From positions 7,568,001 to 7,632,000 of the forward strand of contig OX387611.1 in NCBI GenBank assembly GCA_947568835.1: 64,000 nucleotides of DNA, given 5' to 3'. The notes below the pieces were generated by a model, which saw only the letters and a program-made list of their open reading frames with translations, was not told where the DNA came from and ran no database searches. A program made the position numbers and the translations under genes. Numbering within the stretch: the stretch's first letter is position 1; each line of letters begins with the position of its first letter. This document shows positions 9,001 through 17,923 of the stretch, piece by piece. Origin of the DNA: Protonemura montana. Taxonomy: Eukaryota; Arthropoda; Insecta; Plecoptera; Nemouridae.

Positions 9001-11603
9001 AATAGCTCAATGGGTTGGAGCAACACCTGCGATAGGTGGAGATCGGGGTTCGGGTCCCCGTTTGGGCATCAATTTTTGAGACGGTTATAGTGTTGTTGAT
9101 AATAAAATACAAGAACACACTTACATTGTCATCAGCAATGACAAGACGTTCAATATTAGTTCTGGGACAAAACTAAATCTGTAGACAGATTGGCAGAACG
9201 TTTAAGAACCTAACTAAAAGATCTAACTAAACCTATAATGCCAATGACAGAGCATTTAACATTAACACTGAAACCTAACTAAACCTGTGTTACTAAACAA
9301 ATAATCCCAAATACTCGAAGCAAAAACAAATGAATACTGACGTCACCCGTGTCCTTTGTTCCCAGCTGTTGGCGGTGGTGAGTGCCGGCTTGCTCCCGGG
9401 CTGGTCAACCCGCTGGGCCTTCTAAGCCGGCCCGAGCCCGATGACCTTGACCCCAGCGAGCCCCCGCCGCCGCCAGGCCACGCAAACCGCACGCTGCGGC
9501 GGCGGCGCAGGGACACTGAGATGTTCGTGCGAGCGGAGGAATTTGTCAATAAGGAGGGGCGCAAGGAGGAGGTGGTCAAAATGGTAAGTAATTAACGGGA
9601 TTTTTGTCGTGAATTTTTTTTTGTGTTGTTCACTTAATCTTCCCTTCTAAACAATCTTTGTTAGATTATTACCACTGATGCTCTCCCTCCAATGTGTACC
9701 CGTTATGGGTGTCCTGCGTCAAATCAGAGTGACTGTGAGTATTCACAGCCTCTTTGTTCTACTCCTTGGTGATCCATCATTCTTATCAAATGCATTAAAA
9801 TCCTTTCACAAAGACTCAATTGGTTAGAGCAACAATCCTAACAGGTGAAGATCGGGTTCCTTATCGCCTTTTGGGCACCAATTATTGAGAGGTTATTAGA
9901 GTTTTTAATAATAAAATACTTAACAAATTGCAAGCGTTTGCAATTTGAATCGAATTTCACTGTATCTTTTTATTTTTAACGTCTCAACTGGTCAATAAAT
10001 AAATAATAGCAACGACTAACTGATAAAGTCAATAATGTCAGCATAATTTGCCTGTGTATGCCATGCAAGAAAGTTGACGACTGTTTCATCCTCCGCTAAC
10101 CCCACTTTCTCTCCATCTCAGGACTGCCAACTCGGCACCGCCAAGTGCATAAAGTGGGTCTGCGAGATCCGCGAGCTTCCCGCAAAGCAGGAGGCGGTGG
10201 TGCGCATAAGCGCGCGCCTTTGGAACGCGACGTTGGTGGCGCACTACGATCGCGTCGGCTCCGTTAGGATTGTTTCACGTGCACGCATTCACATGCCGAA
10301 AAATGTGCGGCAGGCGGAAGAAGATGACAGGTAAGTTGTGGAAATCTTAAGCGATATATGAAGCAACGGTTACCCTCTGTTGAATTGGCTTTTAAGTCAA
10401 TCAATGGCAGGAAAAATAAAAATATTACAAAAAGACGTACATAACTTTGTGAATGCAAATGCACAAAGGAGCTGAAATCAGCAAGTGAATGAAGAAGGAA
10501 GTCTGGAAAAATGTGTGACGTAACCAGGACACAAGCCCAGGACCTTCCCGGCAAGTGGGAGGTCCTGGGTTCATATTCCAGTTAGGTCGCATTTTTTTCC
10601 AGTTTCTTGCTCCGTTTCCAACTTATTAAGGGCAAAATTTCAGTATGTTATACAAATTGGGAAAGTTTGGTGAGAAAATAATGTGAAATGTTGGCTTTGC
10701 ATCTAAAAGATTATAAAATTTTTAAAAGATGCAATTTCCTACAATGTTTGCTTAATTGTTAGCCAGTAGTTGATCAAAGTTGAGAGTGCAAAAGGTGAAA
10801 ATTTAAATCAAAATGGTGCCGATCGTTTTTCAAAAATGAATTTGTTTGTATACTATTAGTTGTATCTCAATCCCATCCACAAACAGACAACGGAACTACG
10901 GACATCGGAATATATGTATCGTTGTCCGACGGTAACGATTTCGTTCGATTACAGATGCTACGTTGAAACCGTGGCGTATCCAGATCTTCTGGATCAGGCG
11001 GAATCGGAGCCCGTACCACTCTGGATCATCATTGTTGCCATCGTGGCCGGCCTAGTCCTGCTCATTGTGCTCACCCTGGTAAGATTAACGTTATTTCTTA
11101 CGCAAATGAAGATATGATCTTCAGCAACCATAATCTTCACTGATAAAAGATACAAAAATTATTAGTTTTTTAATCTAATTTCCCCGATCAAGTTAGGGGT
11201 GATTTTGTCATTTTTCTTCCAATCTAATGCCTTAGGGAAAGCCAATGAGGAAAAAAATTAGTGCCTGTATCTTCTGACTGGCCGTTGCCAAACAATCAAG
11301 AAATTAATAGTCTGCCAATTACTTAGCGCGCCACTGAAAGGCCGGCCATAATGCAGCATCTCAAGTCCTGGCATTGGACGAAAAAAAATAATGAAACGCC
11401 GTTTTAATATTTTGGGGCTTGGGCTTGGACTATAGTCAGTGCATTAGCAGAGTTTGTGAATCGGGATCGTGATTGGAAATTACCGATGTTGCTTCGTTGT
11501 CCGACAGATCCTGTGGAAGTGCGGCTTCTTCAAGCGGATCCGACCAGACCCAACTCTCAGCGGGAATCTTGAAAAGACTCGTCTCAGAGACGACACTGAC
11601 TAA
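1..11603 (+). CDS. Integrin alpha subunit, 3' part (7 exons, 5' end outside window)
   Basis: Exons 1-73, 976-1217, 8692-8921, 9366-9583, 10122-10330, 10955-11078 and 11508-11603 (stop TAA) join in phase with GT-AG borders and give about 396 residues. Seen: calf-type ectodomain segments with integrin-like Cys spacing (VICNLGNPFKR); a basic furin-type site NRTLRRRRRD in exon 4; a membrane helix in exon 6 (PLWIIIVAIVAGLVLLIVLTL); and the cytoplasmic motif LWKCGFFKRIRPDP in the last exon, the alpha-integrin talin/beta-clasp sequence. Known: a dibasic cleavage in the calf region splits laminin-type alphas (alpha3/6/7, insect alphaPS1) into heavy and light chains, so that subgroup is the best guess. 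The protein acts at the plasma membrane with a beta subunit in matrix adhesion. Odd: intron 2 is about 7.5 kb and contains a whole other gene; a SINE sits 13 bases after the 8921 donor. The beta-propeller exons lie upstream of the window. Confidence 0.93.
490..720 (-). repeat. 5S-rRNA-derived SINE family, degenerate 3' fragment
   Basis: Matches the body of the family seen at 25.6, 32.7, 35.5, 39.7, 43.7 and 56.6 kb (AACCTAATCCAGCCTAGAAG ... CCACAAATCCATGCTTCCGA). The 5S-like head is missing in this copy. It lies in an integrin intron. Confidence 0.7.
1489..2490. repeat. Minisatellite, 41-bp unit, about 24 copies
   Basis: Head-to-tail units carry GATCAGCTGGCTGGATCC followed by TATGCTCTATCCAGGTTATT. 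Successive GATCAGCTGG starts are 41 bases apart (1489, 1530, ...). Units differ by a few substitutions. Each has an E-box-like CAGCTG and a GGATCC. The period is not a multiple of three, so the ORFs across it are repeat artefacts. It lies in the large integrin intron upstream of the nested receptor gene. Confidence 0.95.
2588..2607. repeat. Poly-G tract (20 G)
   Basis: An uninterrupted run of 20 G follows CTA in the integrin intron, between the 41-bp minisatellite and the nested receptor gene. It could form a quadruplex. The exact length may be uncertain because homopolymers are hard to sequence. Confidence 0.9.
2608..3161. other. Spacer upstream of nested receptor gene (likely promoter region)
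   Basis: AT-rich sequence with no convincing exon. If the nested gene has its own promoter, it should be here. A pyrimidine-rich stretch ending TTTTTGTAG at 3122-3130 could be a 3' splice site for a 5' UTR exon. No clear TATA box was recognised. Confidence 0.4.
3162..7472 (+). CDS. Intronless adhesion-type GPCR with four tandem GPS modules, nested in the integrin intron
   Basis: One open frame of 1436 residues. A hydrophobic N-terminus (1-21) looks like a signal peptide. The ectodomain carries four GPS-like Cys/Trp motifs at about residues 259-289, 527-559, 804-836 and 1110-1143 (pattern GCAxW...W(T/S)...C...CxC). Modules 2-4 each have a preceding block with a YPxNK motif, as in GAIN domains. 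Seven helices follow from about 1171, with class B2 hallmarks: WGAP in TM4, a Pro/Asn-containing TM5, and DPIQGFILFLF in TM7. Known: adhesion GPCRs normally have one GAIN/GPS next to TM1 and self-cleave at HL|S/T. Here the four tripeptides read DIS, NVS, SLS and DVT, so the Ser/Thr is kept but the His is lost in all four. I infer poor or no self-cleavage. There is no intron and the strand is that of the host gene. A possible acceptor (TTTTTGTAG, 3122-3130) could join a 5' UTR exon. An out-of-frame ATG lies 5 bases upstream. Ligand unknown. Confidence 0.85.
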   Translation: MSVSIFCLVSVIFITFSRVNANYFFDFPSDYFYSEHRTNNVSIEAKPEVDPKDRLFFQEKFDRFINSTPEISDDAILNQVSELISGLRVIGLDNTTLNSFCELYDKFLHLGYNLSTKTNLTSQITKETSLFLNEFHLNNLSQSCLKGSINVIILNVEYEYRLTILDQEDFVLYEVFPMFAFDKTSYIFYESDTSPLRSLPSVNQTKYPITSYQVFDLIVLRQKNIQYSGNRQDSELQYIVVELRRSRQHFNAWFSAGRGCAEWSDEISGWTSENCLIDPENPEICSCDISQNNITTQYIVYECNEDVFQHIDYNYQLINITNATDSEEFIVYKNQMHGLTQLTNVTSISLLISEYLSKIIQFEQSILFNYSNAISEDVNQILSTVDCGTFGLLGLGNNMLTAFVLVPSDYQYDPLIGFALYAEHSQWLRYRRSQDKDLNVLLTTDIEFAFILSDSIVDANSRYGILVYPVNKYYHPLSSIGVEILSSRAVDVVLSPKPAMNVTFDDQLVHLYLNSSNKEAKLITKKGCAYWNKFKSSWTSTGCFMNLPINPEVCSCNVSAQYHRQQNRFQFIIYEYPDTDLHLNPFKLQPNWPEIIKTMYELHMLTNYRAQNWAFHRSMNDLLFIFAISNNPWVLSDDTVADMVDYSRQVVLDSNILYKYFKYLETGTKIIICTYHSEVNDLVSDYYTALGINTFVVLGPPGSSYFLISDFHKQDYNATAVFSSDYEYSLHVSDTVVSENSKYTFLLYPMNKLLQPLPKIGQIIQTFQVLDIILHPREQADKIQSSEQFVEIFLDQSIYKTKLGCAYWSTSQRNWTSKGCVTMKFNSVKVCNCSLSVHFDESPTGGQYIAYGFSDVIFDESVYSRLIDATNELSGPVRLQSAAYLIHNASLIPLTDEVLRKTLQVYIKILQHTSSDDVQDRNVTREILNDLELTFRHYATNTWRSYLDSFGVQGSWSVLKTEVITDLFSNAVLFTNDSTDISLTTDMSVVIMGFYYHNQIEESPHGFAFTRFKSETMTFEKNVTDIPPQSLFGCFVVDPEILWYKRFIFNVYPMNKLIYPNTMTHFSIFNTRQVDIHVGTFKYEYQSPPRALVDIFFQPTTTPADYIRQACALWNDEAGGWTTELCSMNGSVENIVLCRCDVTSVNVARVVIYEYTDKANFQLNLTFKPESIIFFIGAFLSAIGLSLISITAIAFKKWRDNLGNKILIHLTASLILYLALIIYREMHTIYADTNHNNIRLIIFIVFVHYSRLTHYCWGLAMSILQYKRFSSVVGASTIPHLLLKVSLLAWGAPLAPLIILLLWDPKVHFCGPNKMTHYILYLVPGAIITFVNGSLLFAILYHITDKCGRGSDNLGRHGVSDNDLLKRRFTQTVLMFFLFGIPTAFELFNDFGDHNVVAEYFQKLMDPIQGFILFLFLIVFDPKAKGFWKKWWSTKK
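7600..7940. repeat. Dispersed repeat family D copy
   Basis: Shares long stretches with 22925-23135, 41310-41600 (other orientation) and 53965-54245: GAGACTGGTTTACGCTCAAT, TGCTAACCTCAACAGTTGAT, and an end with GCTGGCCCTCTCACTATACC. No coding potential, probably a non-autonomous element. The rest of the intron (7940-8690) shows nothing recognisable. Confidence 0.65.
8936..9112 (+). repeat. tRNA-like SINE, 5'-truncated copy
   Basis: Contains the pol III A box (TAGCTCAATGG) and B box (GGTTCGGGTCC) in a tRNA-like fold whose acceptor arms pair (TCCAAA with TTTGGGC). It is followed by ATCAATTTTTGAGACGG and an AAT-rich tail. It begins 13-14 bases after the 5' splice site of the integrin exon ending at 8921. 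The same unit recurs at 9.7, 29.8, 34.8, 41.7, 44.3 and 58.3-58.9 kb, so it is not a single tRNA gene. Confidence 0.9.
9705..9960 (+). repeat. tRNA-like SINE, old diverged copy
   Basis: Same layout as the other copies: CAGAGTGACTGTGAGTATTC, then a decayed tRNA-like part (TCAATTGGTTAGAGCAACA), an AATAATAAAAT tail, and the outer segment TTGCAAGCGTTTGCAATTTG seen only in copies that keep the right terminal repeat. Heavily mutated. It sits in the integrin intron after the furin-site exon. Confidence 0.8.
10503..10602. mobile_element. 100-bp foldback MITE-like element with nested hairpin
   Basis: Outer arms CTGGAAAAATGTGTGACGTAA (10503-10523) and its near complement (10578-10602). Inside is a second hairpin (CCCAGGACCTTCCC and GGGAGGTCCTGGG), followed by a B-box-like GGTTCATATTCC. 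A related half-copy is seen near 21695-21750 (GGAAAAATGTGTGACCAAAC). It lies in an integrin intron. Confidence 0.65.
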
Positions 11604-13246
11604 CAGCAGACTAAAGAAAAAATTAGGAATCGTCGCAACATTTTCAATGCAGAGCTAAGATACCGATTCTCACAAGAAAAAAAAAAAACTTGTGGTTCCA
11701 AAAAAACTGGGCTTTTAATGCTTAGTGAAAAAGGCTGTAAAATATACAGTTCTTTGCTTTTTGTGGTTTTATGGTAATTGCTCTCTTTTGAGGGGTTTTC
11801 AGTTCTAAAAAGAACTTTGTTTCGCGACTTTTCTACGGCGTTTGTTCCGTCAAAATGGGCGATTGCCGTAAAACAACAAAAAGCATAGGCCAACAGCCCT
11901 CAAAACCTAAGAAAAATCAAACGGTTCTTTCTTGGAAACTAATTGTAAGATTAGATAAGATAGACATAAGTCTAAAAAACTGTAAAAACTGGTGTTGTGA
12001 CAACACCAAATGACATAAATGAATGTTTCTGAGGACTTAAGCTCTCAAGCTAAAATCAGTTCCGGTGGTCACACATCCGTAGCGATCTTCCTGCAAACGT
12101 ACGGTGCCTTAGTTTTATTTCAAATACAGCCGGAAGCTAGGTAGCAATCGGTCCATTACCGTTATTTCAAGTAATATACAGAAATTACCAAAAGGCCTTT
12201 CGAATGAAAAATATTTTAATCCGATTTTGTCAAAATGACGTAGCGGGGACGATCCTAATTTTTTTTAGTGTAGAATAGTTTTCATTTCGCTTCCATTGAA
12301 GTAGAATATCGTTCCAGAGAGGTTCAACAAATGTGGTACTACCAATAGCCATTGCAAGCCAGAAATCATTTCAGAAGCGTGCATGATTGCATTTTCTTTC
12401 CCCGGAAAACGCTTCCGAAAATGCAAATTGCGATTCCGGTTTTTTTCAATTGTACTCTTCAGTTTCAATCCATGGCTGCACCTCGAAAGTTTTTTTTTCG
12501 GTAAGTCTCGTGAATCTCTCTGGTCGAAATCGCCACCCGTTATTCTGCTTCGATTTCATCGATCAAAATGATCGACAAAACAACTGCCATCTTCGTAATC
12601 GTTAACTTAACTGTGATTGTTTTGTTATCCAAAACATTTCGTGTGTCTTAACTGTAGCTTGTAATCTCGTCAATTTGCTGACTGCGTAAATTTCAGCAAA
12701 TCGTAGGCATTAAGTATTTTAGTCTAGCGCGTAAGCAGATTTACTAAACGGAAAAATGCATTTCATGCTTTATAAATCTCTCGTCTGCTGTATTTTTTTA
12801 TGAAAGTTGCAAGAGCAAACAAATTTCTGAAACAGTTTTTTGCTATCGAAAATCTCACACAAATGCCTTGTCGGAAAGACGTTGAATCTGTTTACCTAAT
12901 CTCATCTCTTCATACTACTATACTCACACATTGGAGGTGGTATGGAAAAGGAAAAGTCCAGCAGAACATAGAATCAAAAGTCCTTGTCGCATATTGCTAA
13001 TGCTTGGTTAACTATGCCTCGTTTTCCTGCCCACCTCCATTATACGGACGCTCATATATAGAATCTTTGAAAAAAAAATGCAAAGCTATTTTCAGTTCAG
13101 CTTCTCAATTTAAAAAGCTTATCTCGTTAAACCTGTTTCGTCGGCAAATGCTGTATTTTACAAGAGTCAAACAACAAGTTTTTTACTTTTCAGCTGTGGA
13201 AAGATAGATTTAAGACGTCCACAATATTGGCTACGCTTGTTTTGAG
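11604..13246. other. Non-coding region downstream of integrin gene
   Basis: Presumably starts with the integrin 3' UTR. A short fragment of repeat family C lies at about 11935-11985. No open frame here has splice or family support, and no clear AATAAA was placed as the gene end. Confidence 0.4.
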
Positions 13247-13594
13247 CACCCTGCACTTTCTACCCCACTGCTTGTTGAATGTGTACTGATGTTGTCAGCG
13301 ATACACAGGCACTGGCTTGTCATGTACGTTATAGCCGAAGAGTGTGTTGTGATGTCGTCATCGATACACAAGCACTGGCTTGGCAATGACCCTATAGCCG
13401 GAGAATGTGTCGCGATGTCGTCATCAATACACAAGCACTGGCTTGGCAATGACCCTATAGCCGGAGAATGTGTCGCGATGTCGTCATCAATACACAAGCA
13501 CTGGCTTGGCATGAGCGCTATAGCCATAGAATGCGACGCGATTTCGCCATCGATAAACATTCAACGCACCGTAGGGGAGAAGGTGCAGGACGTT
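13247..13594. mobile_element. Small TIR element with 63-bp internal tandem repeats
   Basis: Ends are imperfect inverted repeats: CCTGCACTTTCTACCCC...TTGAATGT on the left and ACATTCAAC...GGGGAGAAGGTGCAGG on the right. Between them are about four units of 63 bp (CGATGTCGTCATCAATACAC, CACTGGCTTGGCAATGACC, CTATAGCCGGAGAATGTGT). Because 63 is a multiple of three, long ORFs appear on both strands; they are not genes. A related copy is at 24.4 kb. Confidence 0.8.
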
Positions 13595-15654
13595 CCAGTC
13601 GAGCAACGTATGATTTTTTAAATCTCAAAGTTATCATTCCATAGATGAAAAGCCAAAAAAAAGTTGAGTGCTTTCCTAAGAACATTTTCAATATTTCAAA
13701 TGTTAGAAGCTTTCAGTGCTGTCGTAATGTTTAACTTTATTTCTTCTCTGGTCATCTCTTTGTGTGCAACGTTTTCGACTCAGTTACATTTACGTGACAG
13801 CTTGCACTTTACCCAGTCGCTAATCTTAGGATAACTGTCAAGAATTACTTGCTATATAAAATAATGCTTAAGCTTGTCACTAAGTTCTCCTAATTCAAGC
13901 TTTGCCCGGTGCCTAGATTAAACTGTAATCAGTAGATTCAACGCCGACACAATTAACGTAATCGCCTTGTGATTATCGAATCCAGTGAACAGCCGCCCTT
14001 ATGATTGTGACACTGCGTAACGGATTTGGATGATGCTACATTTATAAGCTGCTAAATTGACAAAATCATTTTGATATTGGGTTGGATGTCAGAGAATTTA
14101 AGTACTAAAACAGCCGCTCGAGTTAAAAAACCTTTCTTGCAGTAAGAAAATTGTGCAATGACCTGCTATATATGCTACGGCTTTTAACAATCGTAGGTTG
14201 ACAGGCAGTGGATGTGTAGCACTTTTCAAATCCGGGAGGTTGTGGACTGTAAATACAATTTTTAATCCTTTTGAACTGAGATAAAAACATGAGAGATTAA
14301 GTAGGCTGTGTTTCATCAATCGGCAACTTTAGAATATGTTTTATTGTCGCACAAGGCTAATCGTCGTGACTAGCCAATGGGATGTTCATGCGTTTCAAAC
14401 TTTCCATTTTTTTTTAATTGCTTATCAATGATTCTGAAGTTTTAAAAATAATGTAATTAAGCTGTCTGATCCACTTGTGCATCTAGGCGATATTATAACC
14501 TCAAAAGATACAGTCAGTACCCAGAATTCTTAAACAAAATTATCCAAAATAAAATGCGGTGCTACACAATAATAAAGACTGTCCTGTTTCTATATCTAGC
14601 AATGTATGTTCAATAATGTAAGTTATTTTCAAACTAAAATGGTCTCATGCTGGTGTAAGTGATCCTTAAAAATGGAATTGTTCGCTATCCCGTGTGGCTA
14701 GTAGCGATCTCGGCATTAACACTATAGGTCATCGTTAAAGTCTGCGAACGTTTAACGTTTGTTTTTTAATTACTTTAAGACTTTTAACTTTAAAACTAAA
14801 ATCTCGAAGTAAATTTAGCGTAGTTGTTATTTAAGTAATACGACATTTCAGAGATAGTTCAGCGGTATTTATAGTTAGTAATATCTATTTTAAGAAATGA
14901 TGATAAATAAATTAAGTATTGTAACTTGTAAATGTATGTTAATTCTTTACATTACTCTCCTACTGTCTATTCAGGAAAAAAAAAGCCATCAATAAAAATG
15001 GCCAAAACTACCTTCTTGCCTGTTATCTTCGAGTTTATAGTTTCAGTGAGAGGGCCACCATTGCTGTTACATTTTCTGCTGATCAAACTGACCAGCAACA
15101 AGAGGTAACTATGACACCCCGTTTTTTTTTCATTCAGCAACCTAATATTGCCGATAGTAAAATTGGCACAAAATTGCCAAATTTCGGTTTGAATGCCAAT
15201 GTGTTGTCTGTCCTGAGAACCACCTTCGAAACCATATTGTATTTTGAGACATTTATTTGGATTAGGAAAATGTGTGCTCATTTTCTTTCAATGTCGTACG
15301 ATGTTGGTGCAATTTCAGGGCTACGTAGCCTTACTGTAAGCAGCATATATAATAAGATAAATAATAATAATACAATATTAATTTAATAAAAACCAAAAGC
15401 AGCGCAAATGTTAGGCGCCTCTCTTTTTAATGTTATTTTTTGGAAAACAAACGTCCGCACGGTTGGCGCTTAAAAGTAAGCGCAGATTTAAATAGCCTGG
15501 TTTTTTTCTAAGTGATGCAAGCAGAGAATCTTAGTAATTATCTAACATTCTTGACATTAAATTATTTGTTTGAGAAACTAGCTCTAAGAAATTTTTAATT
15601 TTTTTATAATGCCTGGATTCATATTACATATAAATTTATTTTTTAATAGACTTT
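13595..15654. other. AT-rich region with no recognised gene
   Basis: Only short ORFs without family features. AATAAA motifs occur around 14900-14990 but cannot be tied to a gene. Confidence 0.4.
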
Positions 15655-15846
15655 AATTCATAACAAAAACTATTTGAAATGGGTTTTGAATGCTTAGTAT
15701 AGGACAACTAAATTTCTCTAAAATTCCTATTTTCAACTAAATGGGAAATTTAGTTGTCCTTTACTCAGCATTCAAAACCCATTTCAAATAGTTTTTGTTA
15801 AAACTAGTGCTAAGGATAAATCAAGTAGACATGAGTCTAAAAACCA
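15655..15846. mobile_element. Palindromic element, repeat family C
   Basis: A near-perfect hairpin: the left arm (about 15662-15718, AACAAAAACTATTTGAAATG ...) is the reverse complement of the right arm (about 15743-15800). It is followed by AACTAGTGCTAAGGATAAAT and AGTAGACATGAGTCTAAAAA. The same flank occurs at about 265-310, 11935-11985 and 53215-53390, so this is a dispersed family and the hairpin is one version of it. Confidence 0.75.
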
Positions 15847-16905
15847 TTTTAATTCATATTTTTCTTGGGTGCCAAGCCCCCAATCCCCCAGAGTGTTTTT
15901 GTGTTTGAGTCAAGATCCCAATAGCCACGGTTTATGCTGGGACGTTTGGAATTAGGAAACCATCAGCAAATGGGCCAAGCTTGGGCGAAAATGTTACATC
16001 TTTTGATTGCTGTCGATGCGCTTTATTTTCAGGGAAATTGGCCCGAAAATTTGAGATCAGACCTTAGCCCAAAACTTTGGAAAATTTTGAGACCTGCACA
16101 AAATTTTGACTCTAGATTTGGCCCAGACCACATGAGCCTCTATCAGTGAAGCCGTTCGAAGACGGTACCTTGCAAGATTACACCTACAAAATTACTGCAG
16201 GGTACAATCATATTTACATTTTAAAACAAACGTGACTTTTCGCTAGCGTCTGTCGACTTCAAAAAGCAAAATCTAGATTGTATTGAAATTTCACACATTC
16301 TAGCCTGCGCACAATAAGAAACCGAAGGTAATTAAATAGCCTTGAAGATAGGCAATCCTAGACACAGCAAAACACAAAGAACCTTCATGCGGTCAAGGTC
16401 AAAAGTTTTCCTGTTACCAATTCATACTTGTCCATGTCAACGATATAGCCGTAGATTTAACCTTCCAATTCCTCGCAATATATTATAATTTTTCACAAAT
16501 TAAACTGTGAAGAAAATTTCATACGAATTTATCAGATTTCTTACCTCGGCATGTGACGTTACGGTTGTGACTCTGGGGTTATGTAACATCATCATCAGGT
16601 TGAACAGTTCCGCTTTGAAGGACCTTTCTACAACCTAACGTCAATCCAACTAGGCCAGAATTGTTTCACTCGCTACCAAAGCCTATGCCACCCACTATCT
16701 GTAATTGAAAATAATTGTTTAAGAATTTTAAAATGTCCAATAAAATTTAGAAACAGCAAAGTACTTAAAATAACAAAAAATTTCACCGTCCTGCCTTCCA
16801 CTGCACTTTATCAATCGTGCATGAGGATCAAAACAATACCTAGCCATGCCGAAACCACAAATAATGTCAACAAGCTGAACGCACATTTAGAAATACAATT
16901 GTTTT
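15847..16905. other. Region without recognised gene
   Basis: AT-rich. One 71-codon open frame (15934-16149) has no detectable family signal. An AATAAA on the minus strand at 16908-16913 may end the SUMO transcript. Confidence 0.35.
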
Positions 16906-17923
16906 ATTCGACTTCGTAACTTACATAAGCCAAGCCGAGTGACAAATTAACATTAGATTACACTGTTACAAAGACCTAGGTAATTAGAAATAAAGATGGG
17001 AGACTGCATCTAGTGGGAAGATGCGACAAGAACATGGGCAGGGAATCCCAGAGCTAAACAAACGTTGCAGACTCCATGCTATTTCCTTGCTTGGATAAAC
17101 TGGTAATTAAATATTAAAAATCTCCCTTAAAAATAACCCCATGCTTCAACGACAAGCCATTGCAATCGGAGATGAAAACTTGAAAGCTAAGGCTGCCCTC
17201 TTAGAAAGCAATACTGCAAAATGACCACAATTGTAAATGAATGTTTCTGAAAATAAACCCAAAATACATTATTTGTGGTCTGTATAACACTGAAGCACTG
17301 TGGAAGTGATTAAGAGAAATCTATAATGATGACAAGGCTGACAATTTATGACAACTGAGCCAAAACGTACGGGTGCTTAAGGCTGGTAAACGAGCATGGG
17401 GAGACGAAACGAGGAAACGCAACTGACTTACTTCAGATGAGAAGGCCGATTTCGAAAGATGAAACTTAGGACAATTCGACTACCTTCAGTAGGTAGTAAC
17501 GCTACAGAAGGCAGCATTACATAGGTTACATCAAGTACCTAGTTTTCTGTAGAAGGTTACCTTCAGTAATGTGCATTTTTTTTTTATCTCTAATCCCCCA
17601 GCTCCTAAAGTGAATCAAATTATGACCATAAAAAAAATCAGATCTAATTTAGACAAAAATACAACCATTTGGTTGGTAACACCGACTATATGAATATCGA
17701 CAGCAAGTTTTACAAAAATGGTCTGTAAAATACCGATTTGTCATTAGCTGGGCATCATTACTAATTCGATTCGTCCAAATTATATGACTACCCAAAACGA
17801 AACGTTTGTATGCAGCTTTAGTGTGTGTTAAATATTTGCAGTAATGACTCGAAGAGAATAGGCAGCCTGCTCCGATGGAATGATAGTGGCGACTTGATCA
17901 AGATGAGCTCTTGGCGAACTAGG

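Noticed and set aside
9000..9072. Genuine tRNA gene
   Set aside because: A and B boxes and acceptor pairing are good, but the unit recurs at many sites with the same non-tRNA flanks and AAT-rich tail, lacks U33 in the anticodon loop and has target duplications elsewhere; it is a SINE.
13231..13621. Repetitive ORFs on both strands (about 110 codons)
   Set aside because: Produced by the 63-bp tandem repeat inside a small TIR element; both strands open equally.
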